64,000 bases of DNA from Nipponacmea schrenckii (GCA_030562195.1 CM060202.1:12090001-12154000); one strand, 5' to 3'; shown: positions 36,901-51,900, counted from the stretch's first letter. Made by a program: numbers and translations. Notes: generated by a model not told the origin, from the letters alone.

Positions 36901-39900
36901 TGTCTACTATTTTTTATGGATTACCATGTATCGTCAAGTATCGATACAGGACCCCGCGATACGATACGCGTATCGTGGCATGTCGTATCGCGATACATCG
37001 ATTCAACGATATATCGTGCCAGCACTAGTAGATACATGGACGTAAATAGCATATTTTAGAAAAAATTATAGGGTATAATTTACAATGTTTTTGCCGTAAC
37101 CAAATAAATATGACCTCAGGACATAAAACGAATCCCATTTCATCTTATTTGAATAGAAGAAACTTACTTTAATAAATGTAAAGTTTCATTATAAAGTGTA
37201 AACACTCTCTGTGGCTCAGTTTTCTTCTGTTCCATGGAATAAGCACCCTGTATATAGGCTAATACAGCTTCTGTATAAGTGTAGAATGATAGTAGAGGTT
37301 GTTTATCTCTCTGTAATGTAATAACAATAATAAGGGTGAATGAATGAATATCAAACTCAATATCAACATAAATAACTCAATAATTAAACTGATTGCTTAA
37401 CTTTGACCCTTCATTGACCAAACATTGGCTTTTTTGTGTGTTTGTCTACTTTTTGCAATATATGAAGATGAAATAAAATGAATACTTACCAAAGGATCAG
37501 CTTTATGTTTTAATTCTTTACCTTTAGATAAATAATGATCTACACTACTGTAAATAAAAATAACAACAATATATTAAGGTTGGAAAGTGTGTGTCACATC
37601 AAACCCAGTTTCTCAAAAGCAGATGACACTAATAATAAATTTGATATAGCATGATCATGTGAGAAATGGGACTGTTCTATTTACACTGACAGTCTCGAAA
37701 GATTTTTCAAAATTTTACTCTGCTGGTATGCTTAACTTACACATCTATGTCACCATTATCTACTAACCAACTATTCTGGTTGTACTTTTTACTTAATCAA
37801 GGCTTAGACAAGGATAAATAAAACTTACTGTTCGTCTAATTTAATTTGTGGTTTAGAAGAAAATGATGATGATAGAGATTTGGCTGGTGAAGATGGTACT
37901 CTATTATCACTATATTTACTGAATGGTATATGATGATTATTAGATTCTATACCATTCTGATGAACTGGGGTACTCGTCTTCTGTAAATATACAAATTTCA
38001 CTTATTGATCAAAATTTCTTAGTCTTCAACTAAACCAAGGGACTTAAGTAAGATAAATCCAGATTAAGAGAAATACCGTAATCTGATTGGATAATAAAAC
38101 AAATTTAAACTCTGTTTTAGTGATTGACAAATCAGATGACTTGAACACTAAAATCATATTAAGATTTTGAGAATAAGGTCCCATTATCTGGTGTAAAAAA
38201 TAATACGTACATATATTATGTACTAGTACATTGCTATTAGTTTTTCTTTGTTACTGTACCTTAGTTTTATCAGAACTAGATTCTTTACTTGATTTCGATT
38301 CTAATTTAAGTTTTTTCGATTGATTTGATTTGATACTATGACGACTAGATGTACTGGATGTACTGTTTCTGCGTTCGCTACGACTGGGTGGTCGTTTCTC
38401 ATCTTCTGTATCTATATCTATACCATTTCTACAAATAAATAACCATTCATATTAACCATACAGTTGTTAACTTCAAGCAACCTGCATCAATGAGTTATTG
38501 AAGAATATGTTAATTGAAAAGATATTTGAACTGACTATGCCAAAGGGATATGAAATATTTCATGACATTGACCATCAACATTGGTTTGATTTAATATGAA
38601 TTAGTCAGAAGTCATTTAGAAACTTGGAAGCCTATCAATTTCATGCTTTACTTGCAATTTGACAATTCTTGTCTTGTAAATTATCTATATCATTTTAATA
38701 CATGAAGCCTCTGCTTGTAAATTATCAACAGGACTATTAGCTTCTTTACAATGTCCTCAAAAAATCAAATATGTCCAATGTTTCCAGGGAAATATTAGAT
38801 TGAAGCCATTGTAAAAAGACAGGGTAAACTTAGAAATGTTCTTTATTCTATAATGAAATCAATCCCTACAAAGTCTCAGTCATTTGATAATATTAGTTAA
38901 ATATGGTTTTGTTGACCTTAGGCCATCAGGGATGTTAATTATCTTCTATATGCCAGTCCCTGTAAACCTAAAGTACAGGAAAGGTACTATAAAAAGTTTG
39001 AAAGTTGAGGTGGAGCCTGAATTGGAGAGCATCATTTGTTGTGCTTAACCAAAATATTTCATAAAAGTTTTAAGTGGATAAAAGGGGAATGAAAGTAAAA
39101 TAGCAGGAGTTATAATTTGGAGTGATGCACACAACCCTTTCTATGTCTTAAAAATTTTCTCTGTCAGAGAAGAAAAATAAGAAGGATTCTTAATTTCAAA
39201 AAGGATTAATCATGAGAAGACAGTGACTAAGCCTAGATACACACTATTACAGTAAGTTACTGACTGATTCTTAAATCTATTAAATAGAGTGACCAAGCTT
39301 ATTGTTAACTTTAAAAACCAGCAGGTCATTGAACTATTGACTAGAACCTGCATTCAGAGACCACTCAAGGGAATATTCAAAATGGTTGCTGAATGAAGGT
39401 GGTCTCGTAAGAGAGGATCTGGTGGTGGCTTAACAGTTGTTAATTACATTGAAAACTCATAGAATTTATTGTGGTTGCTTATTGAAGGTGGGCTCTTAAT
39501 AAAGGTGGTCTTGTGAGCAGGGTATACTGTATCTGTAATTGCTTTTAGACATCACAAAAATATCAGATCTTAAATTCACATATATTTGGACTTCAAAATC
39601 TTCAGTAGGCCTACTTTATAAGTAGTTTTTCTTTTTTTTCTTTTTTTAGGGGGGGAGGGGGTTAACACTGACATCATTTTGCTTGGCAATGTACAGCCAT
39701 CTGGTATATTTTAACCCAGATGATCTGTCTTTTAAGTTTAATGCAAAGAAGTTTGGGCAGAGACCTGCTGGTAGAAAAGTTCCTTGTGTTCACTTTTCTC
39801 TTTCTTCTGTTGTTGATTCTACTTAAGACGCGGCTACAATCTTAAAATAATTTTCAAGAGGTAAGCTTAGATAATTAAATACTAGAAATATAAATCTACT

Positions 39901-42900
39901 TACTCTGTAAGATTAGATGAAGATTTTTTAGAATTTGAAATAGAATGACTGGATGATGTCTTGCTTGACGTAGAAGTTGATGACGAGGATTTATGTTTTT
40001 TAGCACTACTATCATTTGATAAACTACTCTCACTCTTCCTCTTACTAGCTTTTGTTTCTTTAGTCCGTGGTTCTTTAGACTCTTTCTTACTCGAGGTGGA
40101 ATCTTTGTCTTTTTTCACCTCGTCTTTTGTTAACGTACTTTCACTTAATTTACTACTTTTCTTACTCACAGTTTCTGATTCCGATTTCACAACAGTCGAT
40201 TGTTTCACAGAATCTGATTCCTTTTTCGTCACTTTCACAGGCGAAGCCTTCATCACACTTGCTATTTCCTTCTTTATAGAAACACTCTCATCCACAGATT
40301 CACTCACTTTTTTCAATTTTTTCACATTTTCCTTGCCAGAGGAATTTTCACTAGATTTCACATCCACATTTACGCTAGATTCTTTTTTATCTTTAGTTAA
40401 TTTTTTCACAGGTTCTTTTTTAAGGTTTTTAATTAGTGATAGGTTAATTTTCACCACAACTGATTCGTCTGTTTTTGAAGGAACAATTTGGTTTTTAATA
40501 TCATGTTTAGATATGGGCGATTTGGTAGACTTTTGAGATGGTAAAGACTTAATACTGAGTTCTTGTAAGGCGAGACTTTTATTGTCCGTGGAAGGTGAAG
40601 TCATATTTTTGCAGGGTCCAAAAGGATATGACGGAAGAGGAGAATGGAGACTTGGGGGACGGAAATCTTCCGTTGATTCAAATATTTCCTCAACATCCTG
40701 TGCGCAGTCTGTACTTTCATCTTCATCACTAGATTTATAACAGTTTGGTATGATTTTTTTCACATTGTCTTTATGGTTTTTCTTATATAAATGTTTTTTA
40801 TGTTCAACATCATCTTTGTGGCGACCCAATTTGGAAGGCTTTCCACTAGACGATTGAGAATTATTGAGTTTTGAGTCAGAGGAATCATGAGAGTTTTTAG
40901 GCGATGAGAATAGTTGCTTAGTTATGGAAAGTTTATCATTTTGATTGTGGTCGGAAAGATTTGAGGACATGGGAGCAGTATGTTTAGTGTCTGGGGTAAC
41001 AGAGACTACATCAACGTCTATATCGCTATCAGAATCAACTGTCTCCCTTGAAAGGATTTTCTTTCGTTTGGTCGAAGTTAATTTTCGTTTCCTCTCCTCT
41101 TTGTGTTTGGACTCAGAAGATTTCAAATTGGTTACACTAGAATGGATCTTTTTCAAAGACTTGCCGTCTTTTTTCACCTTGTCATTGGTTGATTTAATTG
41201 AGCTAGACTGACGACGTTTTACAGGATGTTTTCCTGATGGTTTTGACATTGAGATATCACAAGTATCAGAATCACTACTGCTTGAACTTAAGGCAGATGG
41301 AGAACAGCTAATCCTATGACATATTTCAGTTTCTGAATTTTCACCATTTTGTAAGCGATCTGCATCACATCCTGGTAAAGTGACTTCATCATCACTGTCA
41401 CTACTGACTGGAATATCAAAAGGTAAGGTTGACGAAGGTCCAATATCTTTTAACGATTTACTAGTAACTAGATCATCTAACATAGCGCTATTCTCCTCAT
41501 CTATCTTACTCCCTCCACTAGGTTTACTACCAGTACTAGTGGTAGATAATGGAGATGTCTTGGGTTTACTGATAAACTGAACAAGACTCCATTTTGGTTG
41601 ATTCGGTTGACTTTCCTAAAAAGAAAGAGAAAACCATATTATTGAACTTTTTAATTCTGGTGAATATACACCTCGACTAGTTTATAACTTTTTGCAAAAG
41701 GTAAGGTTGGGGATCTCTGCCAGGATCTCTAAAGCTCTATCACTTCTGTTCTGTCACCTACATCTAAAAAGATATCAGTTGGCGCTTCTAAAGTTTCATG
41801 CACATGTACTTGTGTATTTTTAAACAAATTGTACGTGGAGTATTGTATGTTTATTTTGTGGTCATGTACTTGATCGCCGTTACATATATCTGTCCATTTG
41901 ATACACATGTACTTGTGTAATTTTTAGTATTTCAGACGAATTGTATATTGAGATATGTATTTTCTTTTTTTTTTTTTTCCAATGTATTGCCCCATGGGCT
42001 GAATGTGAGACAGGACCATGTCCTTGTGTATTGGGCCTAATTCTGACCCATGTAAAATAAAGAGTTTATTATTATTATTATTGAATCATCAAAAACAAAC
42101 AAGCATCTTAGTCTTGGTGACAGATTAGGTGGAACATATCAATGAGCTTCTCATCTTTAGTGCCTCGAAACATTTTTAAAGCAACAAAAAAAACAGTCAA
42201 CTGATCATTATCAGTACTGTACAAAATTCTAACGCCAAATTTCTTCAAGATCAGATAAAAATGCAGCATCTATTGTACCTAATAGTAAAAGAAATGTGAA
42301 CAGAGAGACAGCAATAAACATCCACATTTTGATATGGGTGTATAAAAGAGATCAAGATTGTATTTACCGTAGATGAAGTAGAATCAACTGATTTGTCTAA
42401 ATCTTTCTTGATTTCTTCTTTTTCTTTTGATTCATCTTTTTCTTTCTCCTTTTCTTCTTTTTCATCTTCATCATCATCAGAATCGGAATCTGAACCAGAG
42501 TTATTGGAATCACTGTCTGATCCTGATTCTGAACCACTACTGGAACTGTCACTACTAGAGGAAGGAGGCGTCCTGAAAATATATATTGATACAGATTCAT
42601 GAATAAAAGAGTCCCAGATTCTAAAAGAGACTAAGGTCGCAGAAAGACTTTTGATACATAATACATACAAATATCATAATTTCAGAAAAACTGGTAAAAA
42701 GGCTTTAAACAGAGAGTTTTTTGAAAATAACTCTTTTGATGTGCAAACATGAGTCAAAAAAAAATGATTAAAAAAACCTTAAATATTAAACTTACTTTAA
42801 GGCCCGGTCAGACAGGCTTCCGCGAGTTGATCACGTGTAATTTTGCTATTAATTTTGCAATTTTTTTCTACACGCGGTGAAAATCAGCCAATTTGTCTCA

Positions 42901-45900
42901 AACGTGCTGGACACGCGAATGACAAGTGTGTCCGTGTGTCCGTGTGTCCATCGCGTGTCTACCACGAGTCATCCGTGTGTGAGCGCTTGTGATCAGAAAA
43001 TGGGGTCACAAGTGATCACACGCAGCGCGTGTGTATCACTTGTGCTCCGCGTGTGAATCACGTGCCGATCACTTGTGCTCCGCTTGCCGCCCGCGTGTAT
43101 AAAAGCCGCCGCGTCCGGTGTTCTCGATCAGTACTGATCCATATTCGGTTGTCTCCTTCGTCAGTGTTGTTGTCAGCCTTTCCACCAGTTCGTCATACAT
43201 CACCGGAGGCATTCTCATAAAGTTCTTGAAGGCACGGGGGTCCTCGTTCCTCAGCTCCACCATCAGTCTGTCATACAGCCCCAGCTGTGGCCTGCGGTTG
43301 ATCCATTGGCGCATCCATATGGCTCTGACTCTTCTTTGTCTTCTCCTCACTCTTCTTCTACCATCTAGGGCTTGCTGAACCTGAAGAAGCTGGTTCTAAA
43401 GTTGCTGGAACAGCATAACCAAAGCATTACGATGTGCCGGATCCATGTTGCCTCTTCAACGTCTTGATCACAACTGATGAAAATGGCCAACACGCGATCT
43501 TTTTATAGCAGAAATAACTAGTGGTACAAACGAGATTGGGTCGTGGACGACACGCGAATCAGTCGTGGTTCAATCGCGATTCAACGCGAAAACACGCGAA
43601 TGGCCCGCGGATGACTCGTGACACAATCCCTGAGAAAGCCTTATACACGCGGAGCACACGCTATCACAGGTGCTAGGAATGCTGTAGACACGCGGAACAC
43701 AAGTGGATGACAAGTGCTACACACGCAATCACACGAAGAAATTTTGCGTATGCCCGCGAGTGACCACTTGTCGTCCACTTGTGATCCGCGAGTGTACCGC
43801 GTGTTATCGCGTTTGGTCCGGGTTTGTACCGCGTTTACACCACGTGTGCGAAACGCGGTGGCCATTGCGCCTAATTTTTGAGCAGCTCAAAAATAAAATC
43901 GGGTTCCGAGCGCGTGTAAAATGTTTCGCGCGTGTGCGCACTTGTTATTCGCGAGTCATCCGCGTTTCATTCGCGTGTCATTCACTTGTGACCGTTTTAC
44001 TTCGCGTTTGACAGTTTTTCCTCGCGATACACTCGTGATCAACTCGCGGAAGCCTGTCTGACCGGCCCTATAGCGTTTAGAAAAATCTAAAGAGGCTAGA
44101 CTTGACTAATAGTAATTATTTACACCATGTATTTATCATTCTTCTTTCAATACTTGTCATAATTGTGAAACTAGTTGTTTATTTTATTGTTATAATAAGG
44201 AATGTAAATCTTATTTATACTGTGTCTGGTGAGGTCTAAACAAGAATTCAGATGATAATAAAGCCCAAGGCAGCCAACCTTATATTTCCATATGAAGAAC
44301 TTTTTTGTAAGTTAATAGAATGTCAGTCTAGATTTAACAACTTAACAGCAGGAAATGAACTTCTTTTGAGTGGCATATAGAAATAAAACACTGAATAATT
44401 GAATATGATTTTATGGCTATGGTTAACAATTATTTGAGTGTAAATAACTGTATAGGCTTATTAAAAACTTTGAAAGCACCATTTGACAATGTTGACAACA
44501 TCATTAATTCATAATCAAATTTTCTTTATAAAAAAAACAGAAGTGTTCCGAAGGAAAACATTCGAAGATTTTCTTCATATGTTTACAAGTATATATGCCA
44601 ATAATTCATATTAACTTAAGTTAAATCTACTACTCATGTTTTTATTAAAAAAACAAAAATTAATCAAGATAACGAAACTTGATCCATGAAATGATAATTA
44701 TATCAGGTCAAATGTCTCCAATTTGCTTATTTAATTGTATTTTTCTCTTTTCTAAATGATAGTAATAAGATGACTCAAATTAACCCTTCTTCATGTCTAA
44801 ACTTAATTATTTCTTCTACATCTGATATTATTCAGGCAAATCAGATAGGCTATAAAACAAGTCTACATTGTAAAATCAATGTACTGGTATATCAATTCTA
44901 TGTAGCACTGGTAGTGTAGAGTGCCATTTTTCATTCCCTTATTGCTATCCAACTTCAACCAACTATCAAAACCTAAGTGTACCAATTAATTATTAAACAT
45001 AAAAATTTCAGAATGCTATAACGTTTGGACTCTGATACTGACAAAAAACAAGGAATTGATTTAGATAAACATCCTTAATTACCATGTCTTTACTGGGTTT
45101 TTTTTCATTTGCTTTATACTTTCATTATACTAGAATAACATTCCTTCCAACATCATTTATTCATTGCTTAATTTCATTGCTATACTTACAAGATTATGTC
45201 CCTGCTATCTGATTTTAATGAAATATAGTTGGTGCCAAGACAGCAAGAGTTAAGGTTGAATAACATTTCATATTAAACATGGACAACATTACACTTGTTG
45301 TGGGTTATCAAGGACTAAATTTAATAGTCTAGAAGATACAGATACAGTCATGTTAATAAGCAATAAAAATCTTATATTCCATATTTCTAGTATAAATTTT
45401 CAGTCTGATATTGGAAAAATATACCAAGGATTTTGTAATATGAAACCATCCATAAAGCATTTATCTTGTACTATATACACAATCAATCCCTGATTTTAAT
45501 AACAAGTTCCAAATTCTCTGGAGATTCTGTATTGTGGACATGTGAAAAGCAATACAGTACTTACTTATTAATTTGTCATGATTAATTATCATTTGTAACA
45601 ATAAAACATATTTCTATTGTTCCATACTAAATCATCAAATTAAGAATATAGCCTAATTGAAAGAAAGCTCTATAATCTATTAGTATTTGATGATATTGAA
45701 ACTAAATCAACAGCAATAACCTCTACCTAAAATTCAAATTTTTTGAAAGTAGGCTTTTCTTCCAATAATTTCAAGCACAGATCGATTCTCCTATTGTTCT
45801 TCTTTATCATAATAATTCCAATTCATGAAATTTGTTTTCTGATTGCATTTATGGCCTTGGGTGACAAATACAGAGACTAAATAAAGTAATTATTTTTTTA

Positions 45901-48900
45901 ATACACAAGTTTAAATTGTAACAAACTCAAATAAATTAAAATACCTTTATCAATGCTTCAAATAATAAAACATATTTTAACTATTCAGAAAGGTGTTTCG
46001 AAATTTTCCAGCAAATATGTAACAAATTTGAAAAACAGTTTATCACACAAATTTATCAAATCCATTGCATTCCTTGGTGGAGTCTACAATTTTTTTTTTA
46101 TTACAAAAAGTTTAAAATAGATATAAATTTCTCATTGAGTTCACCTTTGGTTTGTGTTTTCAAATAACCTCCATAATACACAGAAGCCAGATTTCAAATT
46201 TCTCGACATTACAAATATATTCTAAATATATAAACCATGGCATGTTTTTGAGTGAGAATTATATAACAAGACAGACTATATAAGTTAACAAGTTAAAATT
46301 CACAATATAACAAATGTCGGCAAGTCTACATTTACTGATACTTCATATAGTTTAAATATCATTATTGTGATAGTCTCCTCATATTAACTCATTGTGATGG
46401 GGTGTCTGGTGGCTTTTAAATGTTTTTGTTGAATAAAACATTAAATAAACAAGGTACATGAATATTCTCTTGCTATTTATGAATAACTGAATTAAAGATA
46501 AATTGGGTTGCAAAAAGATAGACAAATTTCATGGATAGATGACAGATATGTACGAAAAAAGGGTTGCAGATAGGTAGATGAAATATTTGACCATGAATAG
46601 ATGAACAAAAAGAATTGCAGATAGATGAATCAGTTGGCCATGAATAGATGAACAAAATGGATTGCAGATAGATGAATCAGTTGGCCATGAATAGATGAGC
46701 AAAATGAGTAGCAGATAGATCGATGAAATATTTGACCACGAATAGATGAACAAAAAGGATTGCAGATAGAGTAGAAGGTAGATGCATTAATTGGCCATGA
46801 ATAGATGAAGAAAAAAAAGTAGAAGATAGATGAATTAATTGGCCATGAATAGATGAGCTAAATGAGTTGCAGATAGATGAACTAACTGGCAATGAAAAGA
46901 TGATTTATCAAATGTGTATGTGACTAAATGTGGATGGACAGATGATCTAGATGTAAACAAAGCTTGTTGAATGAATGAATAAATGAATGAACGAATGAAT
47001 GAATAGATGATTTTAATGAAAGACAAACATTAAAGCATGAATAAATGATCTTGTTGATGAATAATATAAATAGCCAGAGATAGGTAGATATAAATCTAAA
47101 TAATTACCCTATGATTAGAGCAACCCAAAAATGTATTCCCATGATACCCCATAGACCTAACTACTTGCTATAATACATGGTTATAACACATTTTCATATT
47201 TTAAACAATGCCAATAATTTGGTTTGATATTATGGAATTATGTATTATGTAATTTGTATAAAAAAATTATTTTTTCAACAAATCATTTAATGCTCTAATC
47301 ATTTTTTTGGGTCTGTGACATACACCCCCTGACTTAGATCGCATCCTGTATCAACAAGTAACTTACATCATTTAGTCATACATGACATTTATCTCTTTAC
47401 CACACAATAGATCAATATGAAATATAAATCTAATTTTCTATACTGAGAGTATTTATGTCAACAAAACTATCATATTAACCTCCTACAACACCACCTACAG
47501 TCTGAAATACTACACTGGTTACTACACCGGAACTACTTTATTAACCAAATCTCACAGCATTCATACACAGGAAATATATCAATACACCAGTCTAGTTTCC
47601 ACCAATCAACCAGACAAGATAACAAAACATTCAAACTTTTAGCGCAAAAATAAAACACACGTCAGTTTTGTACTTTCTGTAAATATCAACTGCACTAGAC
47701 GAACTTGATTTGCTACTTACCATACAAGAGAAAATATGACTCTATATTCAATTATACTTTCATAATAAATCTTAGAGCTAACTCAAGTAAATAAAGAAGA
47801 AAGATTTATCATAGTCTAGTATGAAAAGGACAAAAATGCAAAATATCATCTTCACAATGTCAAGATATTACAAAATTCACACTTCCCTTGACTACAACAA
47901 TCACCTTTTTGTATGATGGAAGTTTGTCAATGAAGCTTTGATTGATTTATTCAAGAAATTACAATTAAAAGGGTTATGTGAATCCTTCTTTATATGAAAA
48001 TTTGGATTGGACTGAGTGCTAGTGAATATAACTAATCAGAAGCCTTGACAATAAATGCCAAAATGTTTACAGGCTTTATGTAAAAGACTCTATTTAACTG
48101 TATTTACGCTTGCTACAATAAGTGATATAATAAAGGTGAATATTGAAGTACAAAGTTTATATTAGCTTGACATTGTGAAGATTGTCTAGAGGTGGCAAAA
48201 AATAAGGACTGGCTGAAAATCATATCTTGTTTAACCAAAAATATGTGATAAGCCTTTGAAAATAAGTGCTATTTTCACTAAACACTATAAAACAATATAA
48301 GTGAAATCACTAGTCAAATGAAATAAATAGGAAGTCAAGTTGTTTATTCTCTAGAATTACAAAAATACGTAAACATTATTGTCATTTTTCTGGTGTGAAG
48401 GAAGTTAAAAGAATGAAGTCTAATAGGGTAAGATTTATGAAGTCTTCTCTGGTATTGATTAAATAGGCTATTTACATGTTTTTAGTTAATACAGTCACGC
48501 ACTAGTCTACTACTAGATATCATAGACACTAAAGTCTGGATAGTCCCATCAATAATTCAATTCCATTTTATCTACTATAATGATTACAAATTGATAGTAT
48601 ATCCTCTGGACAAACTTGTCTACTGACAGTTTGAAAGTACATGTACACAGACAACTAATAATCAAATAAATTGAGAACCAAAAGTACACTCAGAACATTT
48701 CTGTAGTCAACTGGAACATCTAGATCCATCTGAAGTTATTCTCCAAAAGGCTTTAATCAGCTGGACATCCATTGATGAGTATTTTGAGATTTTGAAATTT
48801 GAATTATCTGGTCACAATATGACGTATAATTCTGACCGAAAAAATGTTTAAATAATCCATGAAAGAAAACTCAAAGCTTAAAAGTGTAAACCTAGTCAAT

Positions 48901-51900
48901 AATTATATGTCAGATACAAGAACACCATAAGAAAGTAAATAAAGCCTGAGCAAGTAGAAATATATTTGATTTATAGCTCTAGTGTCTGTCTATAGCATTA
49001 TTTATTGTTTCTATTTTATTATCACAGGTCCTACGTTTTTTATTGACATCACCATGAATATCTCTTTCTATAACAAGCCACAATTTGGCAATTTTGTTAT
49101 CCTGTACATAACTAATAATGTTCATTTCTAAAAGTATGGCTTACATGAGCACTATGTTAGGCTAAACATTGGTGAGCTCAGCAGATAGCCAACGAAAATA
49201 AAACAGACTGACCAAACAATTGCTTTATGTCTATCATAAGCCAGAAAATCATATTAACAATACTTATTAAATAACAGTGTAGCTAATTCATTACATCTGT
49301 TATACGGTACAATATATAACAATAAACTCCTTATTACATTACTGGTACTTTAACTATTTCTACTAATTTAATTTATACATAATCAATGAACCATAGAATA
49401 TGTTATAAATTCAACAGATGTGACAATGAAAATTGAAAAATGAATTTAAAAAAAAGACTGGTATTATGTCTATATATTTTAGTCCTGTAGTTTATTTCTG
49501 ATGGAACTAAATAATAAGGTTCAGCAAATTTTAACATTCTAAAATATAACTACAGTATATCCTGCTCACAGGACCACCTTGTTTTGTTTTTAGAAAAATG
49601 CCTTCCGTAAAATTTATCTGCAAGCAAAAGTAGAGTGTACCGGATGTTGTTATAAAACATGATCAGGTGAAAATGGATTAACCTGTGCTATCGGCAGTTA
49701 AATTACAAGTGAGTGAAGAACGATATTGTACTGATCTACGGTAAAGAATTTTGACATTGAAAACGGTAGTTTCTGTGAAAACTTTGGTACTGAAAAAAAA
49801 AAAAAAAATACAACAGAATTGGGTATCGCGTCCGTTTGGTAGATCGGAGACAGCATGAATGAGAAAAAGTAAGATCCAATCATTTCTAAAATGTCAAAAC
49901 AAAATGGTCTTGCAGATCCTCTCATAAGAGATCCCCTTCATTCAGCGACCGTTTTTTAATATATTCCCTTGAGCGGTCTCTGAATACAGGTTCTACTGTA
50001 CCAGGTTTAAGAAGTTGTAAATGTTTACATTCATACTGAACCTCTTGAAAACTCTGTTACTTTTTGTTATTTGAAGTTTTCTTATAATAACCTAGCGGGA
50101 ACAGTAAGCTTCCTAGAAAATATATTTGTAGGTGTGCAGATTACTGGGAGGACATAAATTTCAAAATCTTATTATTTCATTTAGAATACAAAAAAAATGT
50201 GCATTGCTTTATTCACAGTAAATTGAAGCAGTTCTTTTCATCAAAATATTGATCCAATCCAGATTAGCATGAGCACCCAAACATCTAGCTATACCATTTT
50301 TAACTTATATCTAGATTAAGTGGTGAGAGGTCAGGTGTATTGTACATTGCTTTATACAGACTATAAATGACACACTAGAGATTATACCTCTAATCTAATA
50401 GTCTAGTCAAATACTCTTACCCTCAATTCAACTTTTACTCTCACTAGTTTGTTGACATAGATCATATGACATGACATGGTATTTAACACTTGTGAGATTG
50501 CAAAGTTTCAAAAATATTTCCACCAAAATACTCTAGATCAAAGTTGATGGCACAGAATGAAGGATTAGCCAATTATGAAAAATGTCACATATTTGAACAG
50601 CTGAAAAGTATCAATATAAATAAGCTTGTTAAGTGTTAAAATTAAAAGTTCAGTAAGAAGTTTGTATGGAACATGATGATGATATAGTGAGAGAGTGAAA
50701 TATACCGTATATTAGTGAGTTATTGAATGATTCATTATGTGTAGAATATAATAAATGAACTGTCAATAGTTATAATGTATAAACCGTGTCTAGATTACTA
50801 ACTGATAGATTTTAACCACCCTCTGATCACGTTTCATTCTTAATGCTTATTTTATTCCACTAGGATTTCCTTGTTAATAGATGTTTTTACTCATATATTG
50901 CATTTACATTTTTAGACTTCAAACATCTCTAGAAAACTTCTGAGTTTTTTTAATGTCACTTCCTTTTTATTATTTTTTACTAGAGCTCTACAAATATCCT
51001 TATTTTAATATTGAAAATTGAAGTAAGATATTATGCTATGAAGAGGTTAACATAGATATAGGTCAATTTATTACAATGTTCATTTGAGATTAACTCTTGA
51101 TATCCTTATTTCAAAAAGGTTTCAAGCCTAAGGGAATACCAGTACATCAGCAAATAACTGTTAACAAGGCTCAAAGAATGGTTGATATTTAAGCCGCCTT
51201 AACTTTAGTTGTCTGAACGCACTATAAGTCCTGGAAAATGTATACTTATACCACCACAAATTTTAAGAGTATAAACATAACAGAGTCATTGAAGACTTCA
51301 GTACACATGTATTGAATAAATTAGTAAAGTGTTGTGACAACTCATTCAATGTGCAGTGGTTTACTTAATCTAGAATATAATATTGAAATTTTCTCTCTAA
51401 AGCACTTGAAATTCAAGACAATGTTAAAATAAGATATCATTGGGCCTTTCCATCTTGTATTTAATAAAGAGTTGTCAATGTTTCAAAAAAGGAATGAAAG
51501 ATGGAGAGCATCTCAAATTTCAGAACCTTTTTATTCAATCTTCATCTCAATTGAAATCACAGACTGAAATCTTAATCTTTTTGTGTTAGTATTTCTTCCT
51601 TTTTTTTTAACAGGAAATCGGACTAATTTAGTACTATATCCTTTCAAAGAGGTGAAACATTGTCTAGTGCATAATGACACACAATCAATTTCAGCACTGT
51701 TAATAGTGTAACCTGATTTATACTGATCATAGCCCGCAGAGTATTGAACTATTTACACTTAACACAGTCATTATCATTACCATCATCCATTAAAACACAT
51801 TCTCAATTCTAACATAAATACCTAGTATAACCACCTAGAAATGACTTTCATTTCGCAACTGTATTTATTTTATTTTAAGAATACAATAATCAAAATCAAT

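Larger units (their letters stand above)
42801..44068 (-). mobile_element. PIF/Harbinger-derived element, 1,268 bp
   Basis: Inverted ends of about 36 bp: GGCCCGGTCAGACAGGCTTC then CGCGAGTTGATCACG at the left. At the right is the complementary CAACTCGCGGAAGCCTGTCT then GACCGGCCC. Flanks are TAA and TAT, an imperfect match to the 3-bp TWA duplication of this superfamily. The element is far richer in G+C and CpG than the host intron. Outside the coding piece it is packed with CGCGTGT, CACTTGTG and CACGCGAA-type words. It carries the N-terminal part of a Harbinger transposase only. Confidence 0.85.

Noticed and set aside
39961..40536. 191-codon plus-strand frame opposite the large AFF exon
   Set aside because: It is an antisense shadow; the minus strand carries the conserved gene with matching exon phases.
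46473..47026. Four overlapping minus-strand frames with repeated HLFMANSSICNSF-like words
   Set aside because: They arise from the 48-bp minisatellite.
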